The notes beneath the pieces are model-generated. The model was given only the letters and a program-made list of their open reading frames with translations, searched no databases and was not told where the DNA came from. A stretch of DNA of 64,000 nt from Patulibacter americanus DSM 16676 (GTDB lineage: Bacteria; Actinomycetota; Thermoleophilia; Solirubrobacterales; Solirubrobacteraceae): the NCBI RefSeq assembly GCF_000420025.1, contig NZ_ATUD01000003.1, forward strand, positions 336,994 through 400,993, given 5' to 3'. The position numbers and the translations under genes were made by a program. Shown here piece after piece: positions 56,358-63,935 of the stretch (the stretch's first letter is position 1; every line of letters begins with the position of its first letter).

Positions 56358-56957
56358 CTAGCCGAGGAGCACGCGCTCGACCGCCACGTAGCGGGCCCCG
56401 GTGGGCTCGAGCAGCGAGCGGTAGAGCGTGACCGCCTCGCCGTCGAACCGCAGCGCCGGGGTGGCGGCGGGCGCCGAGCGCTGCCGTCCGGCCTCCGGGC
56501 GCAGCCGGCCCAGCGTGAGGTGCGGGCGGAACGCGCGGTCCTCGCGCCACCCGACCGCCGCGTCCAGCGCCGAGGCCACGTCGGCCTGCAAGGCCCGCAG
56601 GTCGCCCCGGTCGTCGTGCACCTCGACGGTCAGCACCCGAGGTCGGCGGGGCGGCAGCCACAGCGGGGCGCCGACGCCGAGGTCCGCCGCGGCGCCCGTC
56701 GTGGCCGCGGCGACGACGGCGGCCGCGATCGGATCGACCTCGCTCGGCGGGCGCTCCCCGAGGAACGCCAGCGTCACGTGCAGATGCTCCTCCGGGACCG
56801 GCCGGACGCCGGGCAACGCGCCACGCTGCTCGCGGACCCAGCCCGCGAGCTCGTGGCGGACGTGGGCGGGCGGGTCCAGCGCGACGAACAGCCGAAGACC
56901 GGCCGGTCCGCGGCGGGCGGGGCGCGTGCCGCCACCCCGCTGGCGCCCGCGGCCCAC
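56358..56957 (-). CDS. thpR: RNA 2',3'-cyclic phosphodiesterase (2H family)
   Basis: A 199-aa 2H phosphoesterase (formerly 2'-5' RNA ligase) that opens 2',3'-cyclic phosphate ends of RNA. Both HxTx motifs are present: HLHVTLAFLGE and RPHLTLGRLRPE. The family start RLFVALDPP comes 25 residues after the only credible start codon, the GTG at 56957, so a basic Arg/Gly-rich leader may be real or the start may be non-standard. It lies 8 nt behind a small secreted-protein gene. Confidence 0.88.
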   Translation of the reverse strand: MGRGRQRGGGTRPARRGPAGLRLFVALDPPAHVRHELAGWVREQRGALPGVRPVPEEHLHVTLAFLGERPPSEVDPIAAAVVAAATTGAAADLGVGAPLWLPPRRPRVLTVEVHDDRGDLRALQADVASALDAAVGWREDRAFRPHLTLGRLRPEAGRQRSAPAATPALRFDGEAVTLYRSLLEPTGARYVAVERVLLG

Positions 56958-56965
56958 GCCGGCGC

Positions 56966-57313
56966 CTAGAGGCGGTCGACGGCGATCGTGGGGCGGTAGC
57001 GCTTCGTCCCGGCGCAGATGAAGTCGAAGCTGCCCGTGACGGCGGCGTAGCAGCCGAACCGCTTGCCGGCCCGGCGCAGGTAGCGCGTGCCGCGCGGCGT
57101 GGAGCGCGGGTCGACCTTCGCGAAGTACGCGCGGAAGAGCCCGCGGGCGTTCGCGCAGCCGAAGGAGCCGTACGTCACGTGCACGGAGAGCCGCTCGCCG
57201 CGGGCCTGGATCGTGCCGCAGTCCTTCGTGGCGGCGCCGGCCGTCGGCACCCCGGCCCCGAGGGCGAGGGTGGCGATGGCGAGGGCTCCGGCGGCGGTGT
57301 GGCGGGGGCGCAT
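56966..57313 (-). CDS. Small secreted hypothetical protein
   Basis: A 115-aa protein with a signal peptide (TAAGALAIATLALGAGVPTAGA). The mature part has four cysteines (DCGTIQ, FGCANARGLF, FGCYAAV, FICAGTKRY), likely two disulfides. Similar small secreted proteins are common in Solirubrobacterales-like genomes, but no function is known. It is 45 nt behind the dienelactone hydrolase. Confidence 0.75.
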   Translation of the reverse strand: MRPRHTAAGALAIATLALGAGVPTAGAATKDCGTIQARGERLSVHVTYGSFGCANARGLFRAYFAKVDPRSTPRGTRYLRRAGKRFGCYAAVTGSFDFICAGTKRYRPTIAVDRL

Positions 57314-57358
57314 GGCGGCAGGGTAGCTCGCGGGCGGCCGCCCGCGGTGCCTCCGGAC

Positions 57359-58075
57359 TCAGACCTCGAGGTGCGCCTGGAGGAACGCCAGCGTGCGCGT
57401 CCAGGCGTCCTGCGCCGACGGGGCGTGGTAGCTCGACCGAGCGTCGCAGTGGAACCCGTGGCCGGCCTCGGCGTAGCGCACGACCTCGGTCGGGACCGGC
57501 GCGCGGGCGGCCGCCTCGCGCAGCTCCTCGACCTGCTCCACGGGGATGCCCGTGTCCTGGTCGCCGTAGAGCCCGAGCCACGGGGTCTGCAGGGTGGGCG
57601 CGAGCTCGCGGAGCGCCGGTTCGCCGAAGCGTCCCTCCGTGATGCCGCCGCCGTAGAACGAGACGGACGCCCCGAGCGCGTAGCGGGTGCCGGCGAGCAG
57701 CGAGACGGTGCCGCCCATGCAGAAGCCGACCGTGGCGATGTGGTGGTCCTTGACCTGCACGCGGCGCAGGTGCTCCATCGTCTGCTCGAGGTCGTCCTCG
57801 AGCCCGCGGCTCGTCATCGCGGCCATGTGCGGGCGCGCCTGCGCGATGTCCTCGTAGCCGAGGCGCGGGGACTCCGAGCGGTGGAACAGCGCCGGGGCGA
57901 CGGCGAGGTAGCCGGCGTCGGCGAACCGGCGCGCGACGTCCTCGATGTGGTCGTTGACGCCGAACGCCTCCTGCAGCACGACGACCGCCGCGCGCGGGGT
58001 GTCGTCGGGCCGGACCTCGTAGAGCGGCATCGGCCCGTCCGTGGTCGGCAGGTCGACGGTGCGGATCTCGCCCAT
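57359..58075 (-). CDS. Dienelactone hydrolase family protein
   Basis: A 238-aa alpha/beta hydrolase of the dienelactone hydrolase group. The nucleophile is the Cys of VGFCMGGTVS, Asp lies in GDQDTGIP and His in AGHGFHCDARSSYH. QEAFGVNDHIEDVARRFADA is the family's N-terminal signature (catalytic Glu). It may hydrolyse dienelactones from aromatic catabolism or other esters. It follows the ParA partner gene by 6 nt, so it appears to be in the par transcript, though a functional link is not obvious. Confidence 0.92.
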   Translation of the reverse strand: MGEIRTVDLPTTDGPMPLYEVRPDDTPRAAVVVLQEAFGVNDHIEDVARRFADAGYLAVAPALFHRSESPRLGYEDIAQARPHMAAMTSRGLEDDLEQTMEHLRRVQVKDHHIATVGFCMGGTVSLLAGTRYALGASVSFYGGGITEGRFGEPALRELAPTLQTPWLGLYGDQDTGIPVEQVEELREAAARAPVPTEVVRYAEAGHGFHCDARSSYHAPSAQDAWTRTLAFLQAHLEV

Positions 58076-58081
58076 GGGGGC

Positions 58082-58921
58082 CTAGGCCACGAGGTCGAGG
58101 AAGGCCCCGCCGCGCACCATCTCCATGCGCACGACCAGCCGGGCGGCGCCGTCGGCGTCCGCGGGCAGGTGCGCGTCGAGCAGGGCGTTGACGAGCGTGG
58201 AGCGGCGCACGGACGCGACGCGGCCCGTGGCGCCGGCGACGACGTCGTCGAGCTCGGCGCGGAGCGGCTCGGGCAGGCGCGCGTTGCGCTCCTCCCACGG
58301 GCGGTCCAGCGTCTCGAGCTTCCGGCGGCGGTAGCCGCCGATGGCGCGCGCGGCGGCCTCGCCGTCCGCGGGCAGGTGGAAGTGCAGGATCGCCGTGACC
58401 AGCGCGGCGAACGTCACCCGCGGCCCGGTGGCGGCGACGAGCGCGTCCGCGCGGCTCGAGAGCTCGCGGTCCAGGATCAGCGCGGTCTGCTTCGGGCGAC
58501 CGAGCAGACGGTCGGGGGCGAGCGCGGCGTGGGCCAGGCCCTGCGCCCAGGCGGGGACGTCCGAGGCGTCGGAGTGTCCGGCGGTGGCGACGTCCGTGGT
58601 CCCCGGTGCCGGGGCGGGCTCCGTCGCCGCGGTCGCCTCGGGGGCGGCGTCGGTCGCGGCGGGGGTCGGCTCGGCGGCCGCGGGGGCCGGGGCCGGGTCG
58701 GTTGCGGCCTCCGAGACCGGGGCCGGGGCGTCGAGGGGCGCGGTCGCGGCCGGCGCGGGCGCGACGGCGGAGGCCGGCTCCGGGGCGACCGTCGGGGCGG
58801 ACGTCAGGCGGGCGGCGCGGGGCGCGGCCTCGTCGGCGGGCGCGACGTCGGCCGGGGCCGGGACGACGGAGAGGTCCAGGGGGCTGCGGAGCCCGCTGGG
58901 GGACAGCTTCAGGCGGGCCAT
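58082..58921 (-). CDS. ParA partner with two ribbon-helix-helix-like repeats
   Basis: A 279-aa protein. Residues 20-125 are a low-complexity Ala/Pro-rich linker. Residues about 145-198 and 213-266 form a tandem repeat: QTALILDRELSSRADALVAA followed by VTFAALVTAILHFHLPADGE, and NARLPEPLRAELDDVVAGAT followed by SVRRSTLVNALLDAHLPADA. Each repeat has the strand-helix-helix spacing of an RHH (CopG/ParG/omega-like) fold, so a single chain could make one RHH dimer-like unit. Its ATG overlaps the parA stop (TGATG). It probably replaces ParB as the centromere-binding partner. This is inference from position and pattern. Confidence 0.75.
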   Translation of the reverse strand: MARLKLSPSGLRSPLDLSVVPAPADVAPADEAAPRAARLTSAPTVAPEPASAVAPAPAATAPLDAPAPVSEAATDPAPAPAAAEPTPAATDAAPEATAATEPAPAPGTTDVATAGHSDASDVPAWAQGLAHAALAPDRLLGRPKQTALILDRELSSRADALVAATGPRVTFAALVTAILHFHLPADGEAAARAIGGYRRRKLETLDRPWEERNARLPEPLRAELDDVVAGATGRVASVRRSTLVNALLDAHLPADADGAARLVVRMEMVRGGAFLDLVA

Positions 58922-59769
58922 CAGGCCACCTCCACCAGGGTCGGGTCGGACGGGTCGGGCACGGCGGTGCCGCGCGCGGCGGTGATCGGGCCGGCGGGAT
59001 CGGGCACGGCCACGACCGTGGGATCGATCTCGGCGGCGAGCTCGCGGAACGCCTGGGCGGCGCGGCCGTCGGGGTTGCGCAGCACGAGGGGGATGCCCTC
59101 CGTCGTCGCGTCGTGGAACCCGGAGCGCATCGGGATCTGCGCGCTCAGCAGCGGCGCGTCGAGCGCGGGCAGCGCGTCGTTCAGCGTCTGGAACGTGTTC
59201 CGGCGCGCGTCGACGTTGTTGCGCAAGATCCCGAGCGTGCGGACGTCGACCCGGCGCCGGCGCAGCGTCTCGAGCGTCGAGAGCAGCGTGGCCGCGCCCT
59301 TGTAGGCGTTGCGGTCGATCATCGACACCGGCACGAGCACCTCGTCGGCGGCGACGAACGCGTTCACCGTCAGGAGACCCAGGTTCGGCGGGCAGTCGAG
59401 GATCACGAAGTCGTACTCCTGCATCGTCTCGCTGAGTGCCTCGGCGAGGAACTCCTCGCGGCGCACCTGCGAGACGAGGGTCAGCTCGACGTCGGCCATG
59501 CGGCCGTCGCCTGCGAGCAGGTCCACCCGGGGGGCGGCGTCGACGACGCGCGCGTCGGCGGCCTCGGCCTCGCCGAGGAACACGTCGGCGATGGTGTGCG
59601 GCGCGTCCTCGGGGCTGAGCCCGAGCATCGCGGTGGTGTCGAACTGCGGGTCCGTGTCCACGACGAGGACGCGGCGTCCGGCCTGACCGAGGGCGACGGC
59701 GAGGTTCACGGTCACGGTGCTCTTGCCTGCGCCGCCCTTCTGATTGGCGACGGCGATCACGCGGGTCAT
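58921..59769 (-). CDS. parA: ParA-family partition ATPase
   Basis: A 282-aa Walker-type ATPase. The deviant Walker A is NQKGGAGKSTVTVNLAVAL, Walker A' VLVVDTDPQFDTT and Walker B YDFVILDCPPNLGLLTVNAF. Such proteins form ATP-dependent dimers on nucleoid DNA and move plasmids, chromosomes or protein clusters. It starts at the ATG at 59769 behind GAGGAA. It is coupled to the RHH-like partner. Upstream lies an extremely GC-rich tract that could hold its binding site. It is a chromosomal orphan relative to the usual parAB-oriC arrangement. Confidence 0.93.
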   Translation of the reverse strand: MTRVIAVANQKGGAGKSTVTVNLAVALGQAGRRVLVVDTDPQFDTTAMLGLSPEDAPHTIADVFLGEAEAADARVVDAAPRVDLLAGDGRMADVELTLVSQVRREEFLAEALSETMQEYDFVILDCPPNLGLLTVNAFVAADEVLVPVSMIDRNAYKGAATLLSTLETLRRRRVDVRTLGILRNNVDARRNTFQTLNDALPALDAPLLSAQIPMRSGFHDATTEGIPLVLRNPDGRAAQAFRELAAEIDPTVVAVPDPAGPITAARGTAVPDPSDPTLVEVA

Positions 59770-59821
59770 GGGCGGGTTCCTCGGGGCTGCGGTTCGGGTG
59801 CGCGGTGAAGCGGTCCTGCGG

Positions 59822-59845
59822 GGGAGGGGACCTGTGATCCCTCCC
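59822..59845. promoter_or_regulatory. Inverted repeat upstream of parA
   Basis: GGGAGGG (59822-59828) and CCCTCCC (59839-59845) form a 7-bp inverted repeat with a 10-bp spacer about 55 bp upstream of parA. It could be an operator for the ParA partner or a leader hairpin. Confidence 0.35.
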
Positions 59846-60371
59846 GCTCTCGCCCCCTGGTTCACCGTCGCGGGCACGACTCCTTCCCGCCGTCCGCAAA
59901 GTCGTCCGCCCGACCACCCGCCCGTCCCCGCGGCGCCCCGTCCGGGCGACCGCGCGCACTCCCGACCGGGCGGCCGGCCGGCCGCCCTCTCTCGCGCCCG
60001 TCCCCGCCGCCGGCCGATCGCCGCACCGCGCCACCGACCCCGCGCCGCCCCGCGCGGGGGACCCCCCGGTCGGCCAAGCGCTCGCCCGCCCGCACGGCCG
60101 CCGGAGCGACCGGCCGCCCGGACCCGCGGCCGGCCGCCCGCACGTGCCTCCGCCCGGTCGCGCGCGCTGTCGGCCGTCCACAGGGCCGCTCGGCCGACCG
60201 CCCGGACCCCCGGACGAGCGCTCGACCCGGGGAACGCTCGGCCGGCCGGCCGGTGGGCCCCCCGACCACGCCTGCGGCCGGGCGTCCGCACGGGACCTCG
60301 CCCGGCCACGCCCGCGACCGATGCGCCGACCGCGCGGTCCTCCGCCCAGGGGCTCGCCCGCGCCTCCAGTG

Positions 60372-60674
60372 GACCGTGCGGAAGGCCGCACGGTCGACCG
60401 TCGTCCCGCGCACCGGCCCACGCGGGGACGCGCGCCGGGTCGCGGTCCCGGTCGCCTCCGGCCCGCCGCACGGTCGGCCAGTGGCGCCCCCGGCGGGGCG
60501 CACCGTCGACCGCGGACTCGACCGGCCCCGCCCGCGCGCACACGGTCGGTCGCGCCGCCGGCCGCTCGACGGGGCGCCCGGCCCTCCGCCCGTTGCCGCC
60601 TCCGGTGCACCGCTCGGTCCCCCACTGTTCCGCACACCACTCCGCACGCCGCCCCACACACGGTCGCGACCGTG
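60372..60674. repeat. Iterated CACGGTCG palindromes
   Basis: Several copies of CACGGTCG or its complement cluster here. GACCGTGCGG-AAGG-CCGCACGGTC (60372-60395) is a perfect 10-bp inverted repeat, overlapping ACGGTCGACCGT (60390-60401). Further copies include CCGCACGGTCGGCC (from 60466), CACGGTCGGTCG (from 60541) and the perfect 16-bp palindrome CACGGTCGCGACCGTG (60659-60674). The copies are irregularly spaced. Such iteration is typical for binding sites of small partition proteins. Function inferred. Confidence 0.5.
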
Positions 60675-60730
60675 CGACCATGTCGACCATCATCCGCTCG
60701 ACCACCACCGCCGACGCAGGTCCGCACTCC

Positions 60731-60766
60731 ACACCGAGCGGCACACCTAGCGGCACACCGAGCGCC
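60731..60766. repeat. 12-bp tandem repeat, three copies
   Basis: Three adjacent 12-mers: ACACCGAGCGGC (60731-60742), ACACCTAGCGGC (60743-60754) and ACACCGAGCGCC (60755-60766), each differing at one position. It lies in the GC-rich tract just after the palindrome cluster and could be part of the same site. Confidence 0.75.
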
Positions 60767-61590
60767 GATCCGTGCGCCCCGCCTCGCCCGGCACCGAGCA
60801 TCCGTACGCCCGCCGACCCTCGCGCGACGCCCGCACGGCGTCCCGTGGGTCGGCGGACGGTCCCCGCCCGCCCCGCGGCGTGGCCCGGGCGGCGGCGTCC
60901 ATGGGCTCGTCCCGACGGTCGCCGCGGGCTCGCCTCCGCCGGGCGCGCTGCGACCCGCACGCGACCCTCGAAGGACCGCCGAGCGGGGCTTGGTCTCGGA
61001 CCGGTGCGCCGGCCGGTCGAGCCTCCGGGGACGGGCTCGGACGGGCCCGCCCCGCAGCACTGGAGCCCGCGCGCCGGGCGGCGCCGGTCGGGTGGACGTC
61101 GGCGTCCGGGGCCGCGAACTCCCGTCCCGATCGGCCCCGTTCGCGGCGCTCCGGTCGGGGGCATCGGCACGCGGTTCCGGGCCCCTGCGGTCGCTGCCCT
61201 GCGGTCCCGCAGCGCCCCGACCGGGTCGGCGTTCTGGAGCGCCGGGTCGTCCGGGTCGGCGCTCGCGTCCCGGGCCGTCAGCGTGGGCGGCCAGGCCCCA
61301 GGGCGGTCGTCCGCCCGGCGTACCGGGCCCTTCAGGGCGGTGGGACGGCCCGACAGGTGGACAGAACACCACCCACCACCCCCGACGGGCCAACCACCGC
61401 GTAACTTCCCGAAACCAGCGCCATAACGCCTTCTCCATGCACCTCAGGTGCACGGTGGGGTAGTCACCTTCTCCGGTGTTCTGGAAACCACCGGCGGGAC
61501 GGTCGGCCCCCGGGCGGCCGGGGTCGTCCGAGCGCGACGGCTGCGCCGGGGACCGGCGCGACCGGCGCCTCCCGATGACGCGGGATTCGA

Positions 61591-61621
61591 GCGAAGTAAG
61601 ACGTGGAACCTCTCGCAAGTA
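61591..61621. promoter_or_regulatory. Possible regulator site before the CoA-transferase
   Basis: GCGAAGTAAGACGTGGAACC then TCTCGCAAGTA resembles the sequence before the acyl-CoA dehydrogenase operon at 52385-52420: GC(G)AAGTA at both ends and an ACCTCT core. It ends 24 nt before the ATG. The MerR protein encoded downstream in this operon is the obvious candidate regulator (inference). Confidence 0.4.
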
Positions 61622-61645
61622 GGAGGTAGTACCCTCGGCCGTCTC

Positions 61646-62851
61646 ATGGCCTCGCTCCCGCTCGACGGCGTCCGCGTCCTCGACCTCTCCCGCCTCCTTC
61701 CCGGACCCTTCGCGAGCCTGCTGCTCGCCGACCTGGGAGCCGACGTCGTGAAGGTCGAGGACACCGGCGCGGGCGACTACGTCCGCATGCAGCCGCCGTA
61801 CGTCGACGGCGCCGAGGAGTCCGCGAAGTCGGCCGTCTTCGTGGCGCTCAACCGCAACAAGCGCTCGGTCCGTCTCGACCTCAAGCAGGCCGACGGTCGC
61901 GAGGCGCTCCTCGCCCTCGCCGACGGGGCCGACGTGCTGCTCGAGTCGTTCCGGCCGGGAGTCCTCGACCGCCTCGGCGTCGGCTTCTCCGTGCTCCACG
62001 AGCGCAACCCGCGGCTCGTGCACTGCGCGATCAGCGGCTTCGGGCAGACGGGGCCGCTGAGGGACCGGCCCGGGCACGACATGAACTACCTGGGGCTGAA
62101 CGGCGTCCTGGCGCTGAACGGCGTGCGCGGCGGCGAGCCGGTCAACGGCGGCGTGCAGGTCGCCGACATCGGCGGGGGCGCACAGATGGCCGTGATCGGC
62201 ATCCTGGCCGCCCTGCGCCACGCGGAGCGCACGGGGGAGGGGCAGTTCGTCGACGTCTCCATGACCGACGGCGCGCTCTCGTGGACCGCGATGGACGCCG
62301 CGGCCGCCCTGCGCGGGCAGCCTCAGCGGCGCGGCGAGACGCTCCTGACCGGCGCGCACCTGTGTTATCGCCCCTACGCCTGCGCCGACGGCTACATCAC
62401 GATCGGCGCCCTGGAGCCGAAGTTCTGGCGCGCGTTCTGCGAGGGCGTAGGACGCGAGGACCTCATCCCCCGCCAGTTCGACCCGCCCGGCTCGGACGCG
62501 CACCGCGAGGTCGAAGCGATCGCCCGGGGGCGCACCCGGAAGGAGTGGGAGGCCTTCGGCGCCGAGCGCGACGCGTGCCTCGAGCCGGTCTGGGAGCTGG
62601 AGGAGGCGCTCGCGAGCGACCTGGTCCGCGAGCGCGAGATGGTCGTCGAGCTGCAGCAGCCGGGAGCGACGGAGCCCGTCCGCGCGCTCGGTGTGCCGAT
62701 CAAGCTCTCGGCGACCCCTGGCGACGTCCACCGCCGGCCGGCGCCGGGCCTCGGCGAGCACACGGAGGAGGTCCTGCGCGAGGCCGGGCTGGACGACGGC
62801 CGCATCGCCGCGATGCTCGCCTCGGGCGCGGCTCTTAGGCTGGAGGGATGA
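61646..62851 (+). CDS. CoA-transferase family III / acyl-CoA racemase-like
   Basis: A 401-aa class III CoA-transferase (CaiB/BaiF, AMACR-like). Signatures are GVRVLDLSRLLPGPFASLLL, LGADVVKVEDTGAGDYVR, LNRNKRSVRLDLK, ISGFGQTGPLRDRPGHDMNY (with the catalytic Asp) and VNGGVQVADIGGG. The pattern with MNY and the length are closest to alpha-methylacyl-CoA racemases, but CoA transfer is also possible. The ATG at 61646 starts where family similarity begins. AGGAGG at 61621 is too far upstream to be an ideal Shine-Dalgarno sequence. Its stop overlaps the merR start (ATGA). Confidence 0.92.
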   Translation: MASLPLDGVRVLDLSRLLPGPFASLLLADLGADVVKVEDTGAGDYVRMQPPYVDGAEESAKSAVFVALNRNKRSVRLDLKQADGREALLALADGADVLLESFRPGVLDRLGVGFSVLHERNPRLVHCAISGFGQTGPLRDRPGHDMNYLGLNGVLALNGVRGGEPVNGGVQVADIGGGAQMAVIGILAALRHAERTGEGQFVDVSMTDGALSWTAMDAAAALRGQPQRRGETLLTGAHLCYRPYACADGYITIGALEPKFWRAFCEGVGREDLIPRQFDPPGSDAHREVEAIARGRTRKEWEAFGAERDACLEPVWELEEALASDLVREREMVVELQQPGATEPVRALGVPIKLSATPGDVHRRPAPGLGEHTEEVLREAGLDDGRIAAMLASGAALRLEG

Positions 62852-63600
62852 ACACCGAGGCCCCGGATACGAGCGGGCTCCTGCGGATGGGCGACCTCGC
62901 GGAGCAGGCGGGCGTCAGCCCCGCCACCGTCAAGCACTACCTCCGAGAGGGCCTCCTCGAGACGGACCAGGACCGCGCGGACGGCATCGCGATCGTCAGG
63001 ACCTCGCGGAACATGGCCTACTACCCGCCGGAGTTCGTCGAGCGGATCCGGCTCGTCCGCCGCCTGCAGGAGGAGCGGTTCATGCCGCTGCGCGCGATCC
63101 GCGAGGTGCTCGCGGGCGGGCTGGACCGGGCCCGCGAGCTCGTCGGCCGCCGCGACGAGATCATCGAGCGCGCCCTCTCCCGCACGGACGACGCCGAGCT
63201 CGTCACCCGCGAGGACCTCGTGGCCCGCACCGGCGTCCCGGCGTCGGCGCTGGACAAGTTCGCGGAGCTGCGCGTGATGGGCGACGGCAGCCGCGGCTAC
63301 GACCCCGACGAGGTGCGGATCGTGCAGGCGTTCATGCGCTTCCGCGACACGGGCTTCGGCGAGGAGCTGGGCTTCACGGTCTACGACGCCCTGCGCTACG
63401 TCGAGGCCCTCGAGCCGCTCGTACGCGAGGAGGCCCAGACGTTCCTGCACCGCATGGTCGACCGCGACGTCGCCCCGGAGCGCGCGGTCGAGCTGATGCT
63501 CTCCGCCACGGACCCGCTGCGCGAGCTCGTCGGCGCGGTCCACGGACACGTCCTGCGCCGCGAGCTCGAGCGGGAGCGCGCCCGCCGCCCGGCCGCGTAG
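62848..63600 (+). CDS. MerR-family transcriptional regulator
   Basis: A 250-aa MerR-type regulator. The N-terminal winged HTH (LLRMGDLAEQAGVSPATVKH, then YLREGLLETD) and the following helices (PPEFVERIRLVRRLQEERFM) are classical. A second, MerR-like helical segment follows (EDLVARTGVPASALDKFAEL) and a long C-terminal domain, a pattern common among actinobacterial regulators of acyl-CoA metabolism. It overlaps the CoA-transferase stop by 4 nt, so it is probably autoregulated with it. No metal-binding cysteines are seen. Confidence 0.92.
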   Translation: MNTEAPDTSGLLRMGDLAEQAGVSPATVKHYLREGLLETDQDRADGIAIVRTSRNMAYYPPEFVERIRLVRRLQEERFMPLRAIREVLAGGLDRARELVGRRDEIIERALSRTDDAELVTREDLVARTGVPASALDKFAELRVMGDGSRGYDPDEVRIVQAFMRFRDTGFGEELGFTVYDALRYVEALEPLVREEAQTFLHRMVDRDVAPERAVELMLSATDPLRELVGAVHGHVLRRELERERARRPAA

Positions 63601-63606
63601 CCCCGG

Positions 63607-63870
63607 GCGCTCCGGCCCGCGACGCTCGGGACGGGGCCCGGCGTGGTTCCCGGGTGGCCCGAGCCGCGCCGGCGTCGTGCGCGCTCCGGCCCGCGAAGCT
63701 CGGGACGGGGCCCGGCGTGGTTCCCGGGTGGCCCGAGCCGCGCCAGCGTCGTGCGCGCTCCGGCCCGCGAAGCTCGGGACGGGGCCCGGCGTGGTTCGCG
63801 GGTGGCCCGAGCCGCGCCGGCGTCGTGCGCGCTCCGGCCCGCGAAGCTCGGGACGGGGCCCGGCGTGGTT
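63607..63870. repeat. 74-bp tandem repeat, 3.6 copies
   Basis: A 74-bp unit beginning GCGCTCCGGCCCGCGAAGCT is repeated directly at 63607, 63681 and 63755, with a 42-bp partial copy at 63829-63870. Copies differ at only a few bases (e.g. GACGCT for GAAGCT in the first, CCAGCG for CCGGCG in the second). Inverted CCCGAGC/GCTCGGG arms let each junction fold into a hairpin. 74 is not divisible by 3, so it is not coding. It lies between merR and the next promoter. Confidence 0.93.
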
Positions 63871-63901
63871 TACCGTCCCGTAGGAGGACGGGGGTATAGT
63901 C

Positions 63902-63919
63902 ACTGACTGACCAGTCAGT
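63902..63919. promoter_or_regulatory. TetR-type operator overlapping a promoter
   Basis: ACTGACTG-AC-CAGTCAGT is a perfect 8-2-8 inverted repeat of the kind bound by many TetR/AcrR regulators. TATAGT (63895-63900), a good -10 element, is directly upstream, so a bound repressor would cover the start point. The regulator gene is not within the window, or at least not adjacent. Confidence 0.75.
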
Positions 63920-63935
63920 CAACACCCGGAGCACC

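Larger units (their letters stand above)
59870..61590. other. Extremely GC-rich non-coding tract
   Basis: About 1.7 kb without a credible gene. Several frames stay open for hundreds of codons, but all translate to Arg/Pro/Ala/Gly low complexity with no start context or motif. That is expected at this composition: 54 of 60 bases are G/C at 60001-60060 and 51 of 60 at 60121-60180. Repeated short elements (CGGCCG, CGACCG, CACGGTCG) recur throughout. The tract stops near 61400, where composition becomes normal before the CoA-transferase gene. Confidence 0.6.

Noticed and set aside
59744..61463. Several overlapping open frames in the GC-rich tract
   Set aside because: They have Pro/Arg/Ala/Gly composition, mutual overlap on both strands, no ribosome binding sites and no recognisable domain. 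Treated as non-coding.
63607..63870. Possible CRISPR array
   Set aside because: Copies of 74 bp abut directly without unique spacers, and no cas gene is present.
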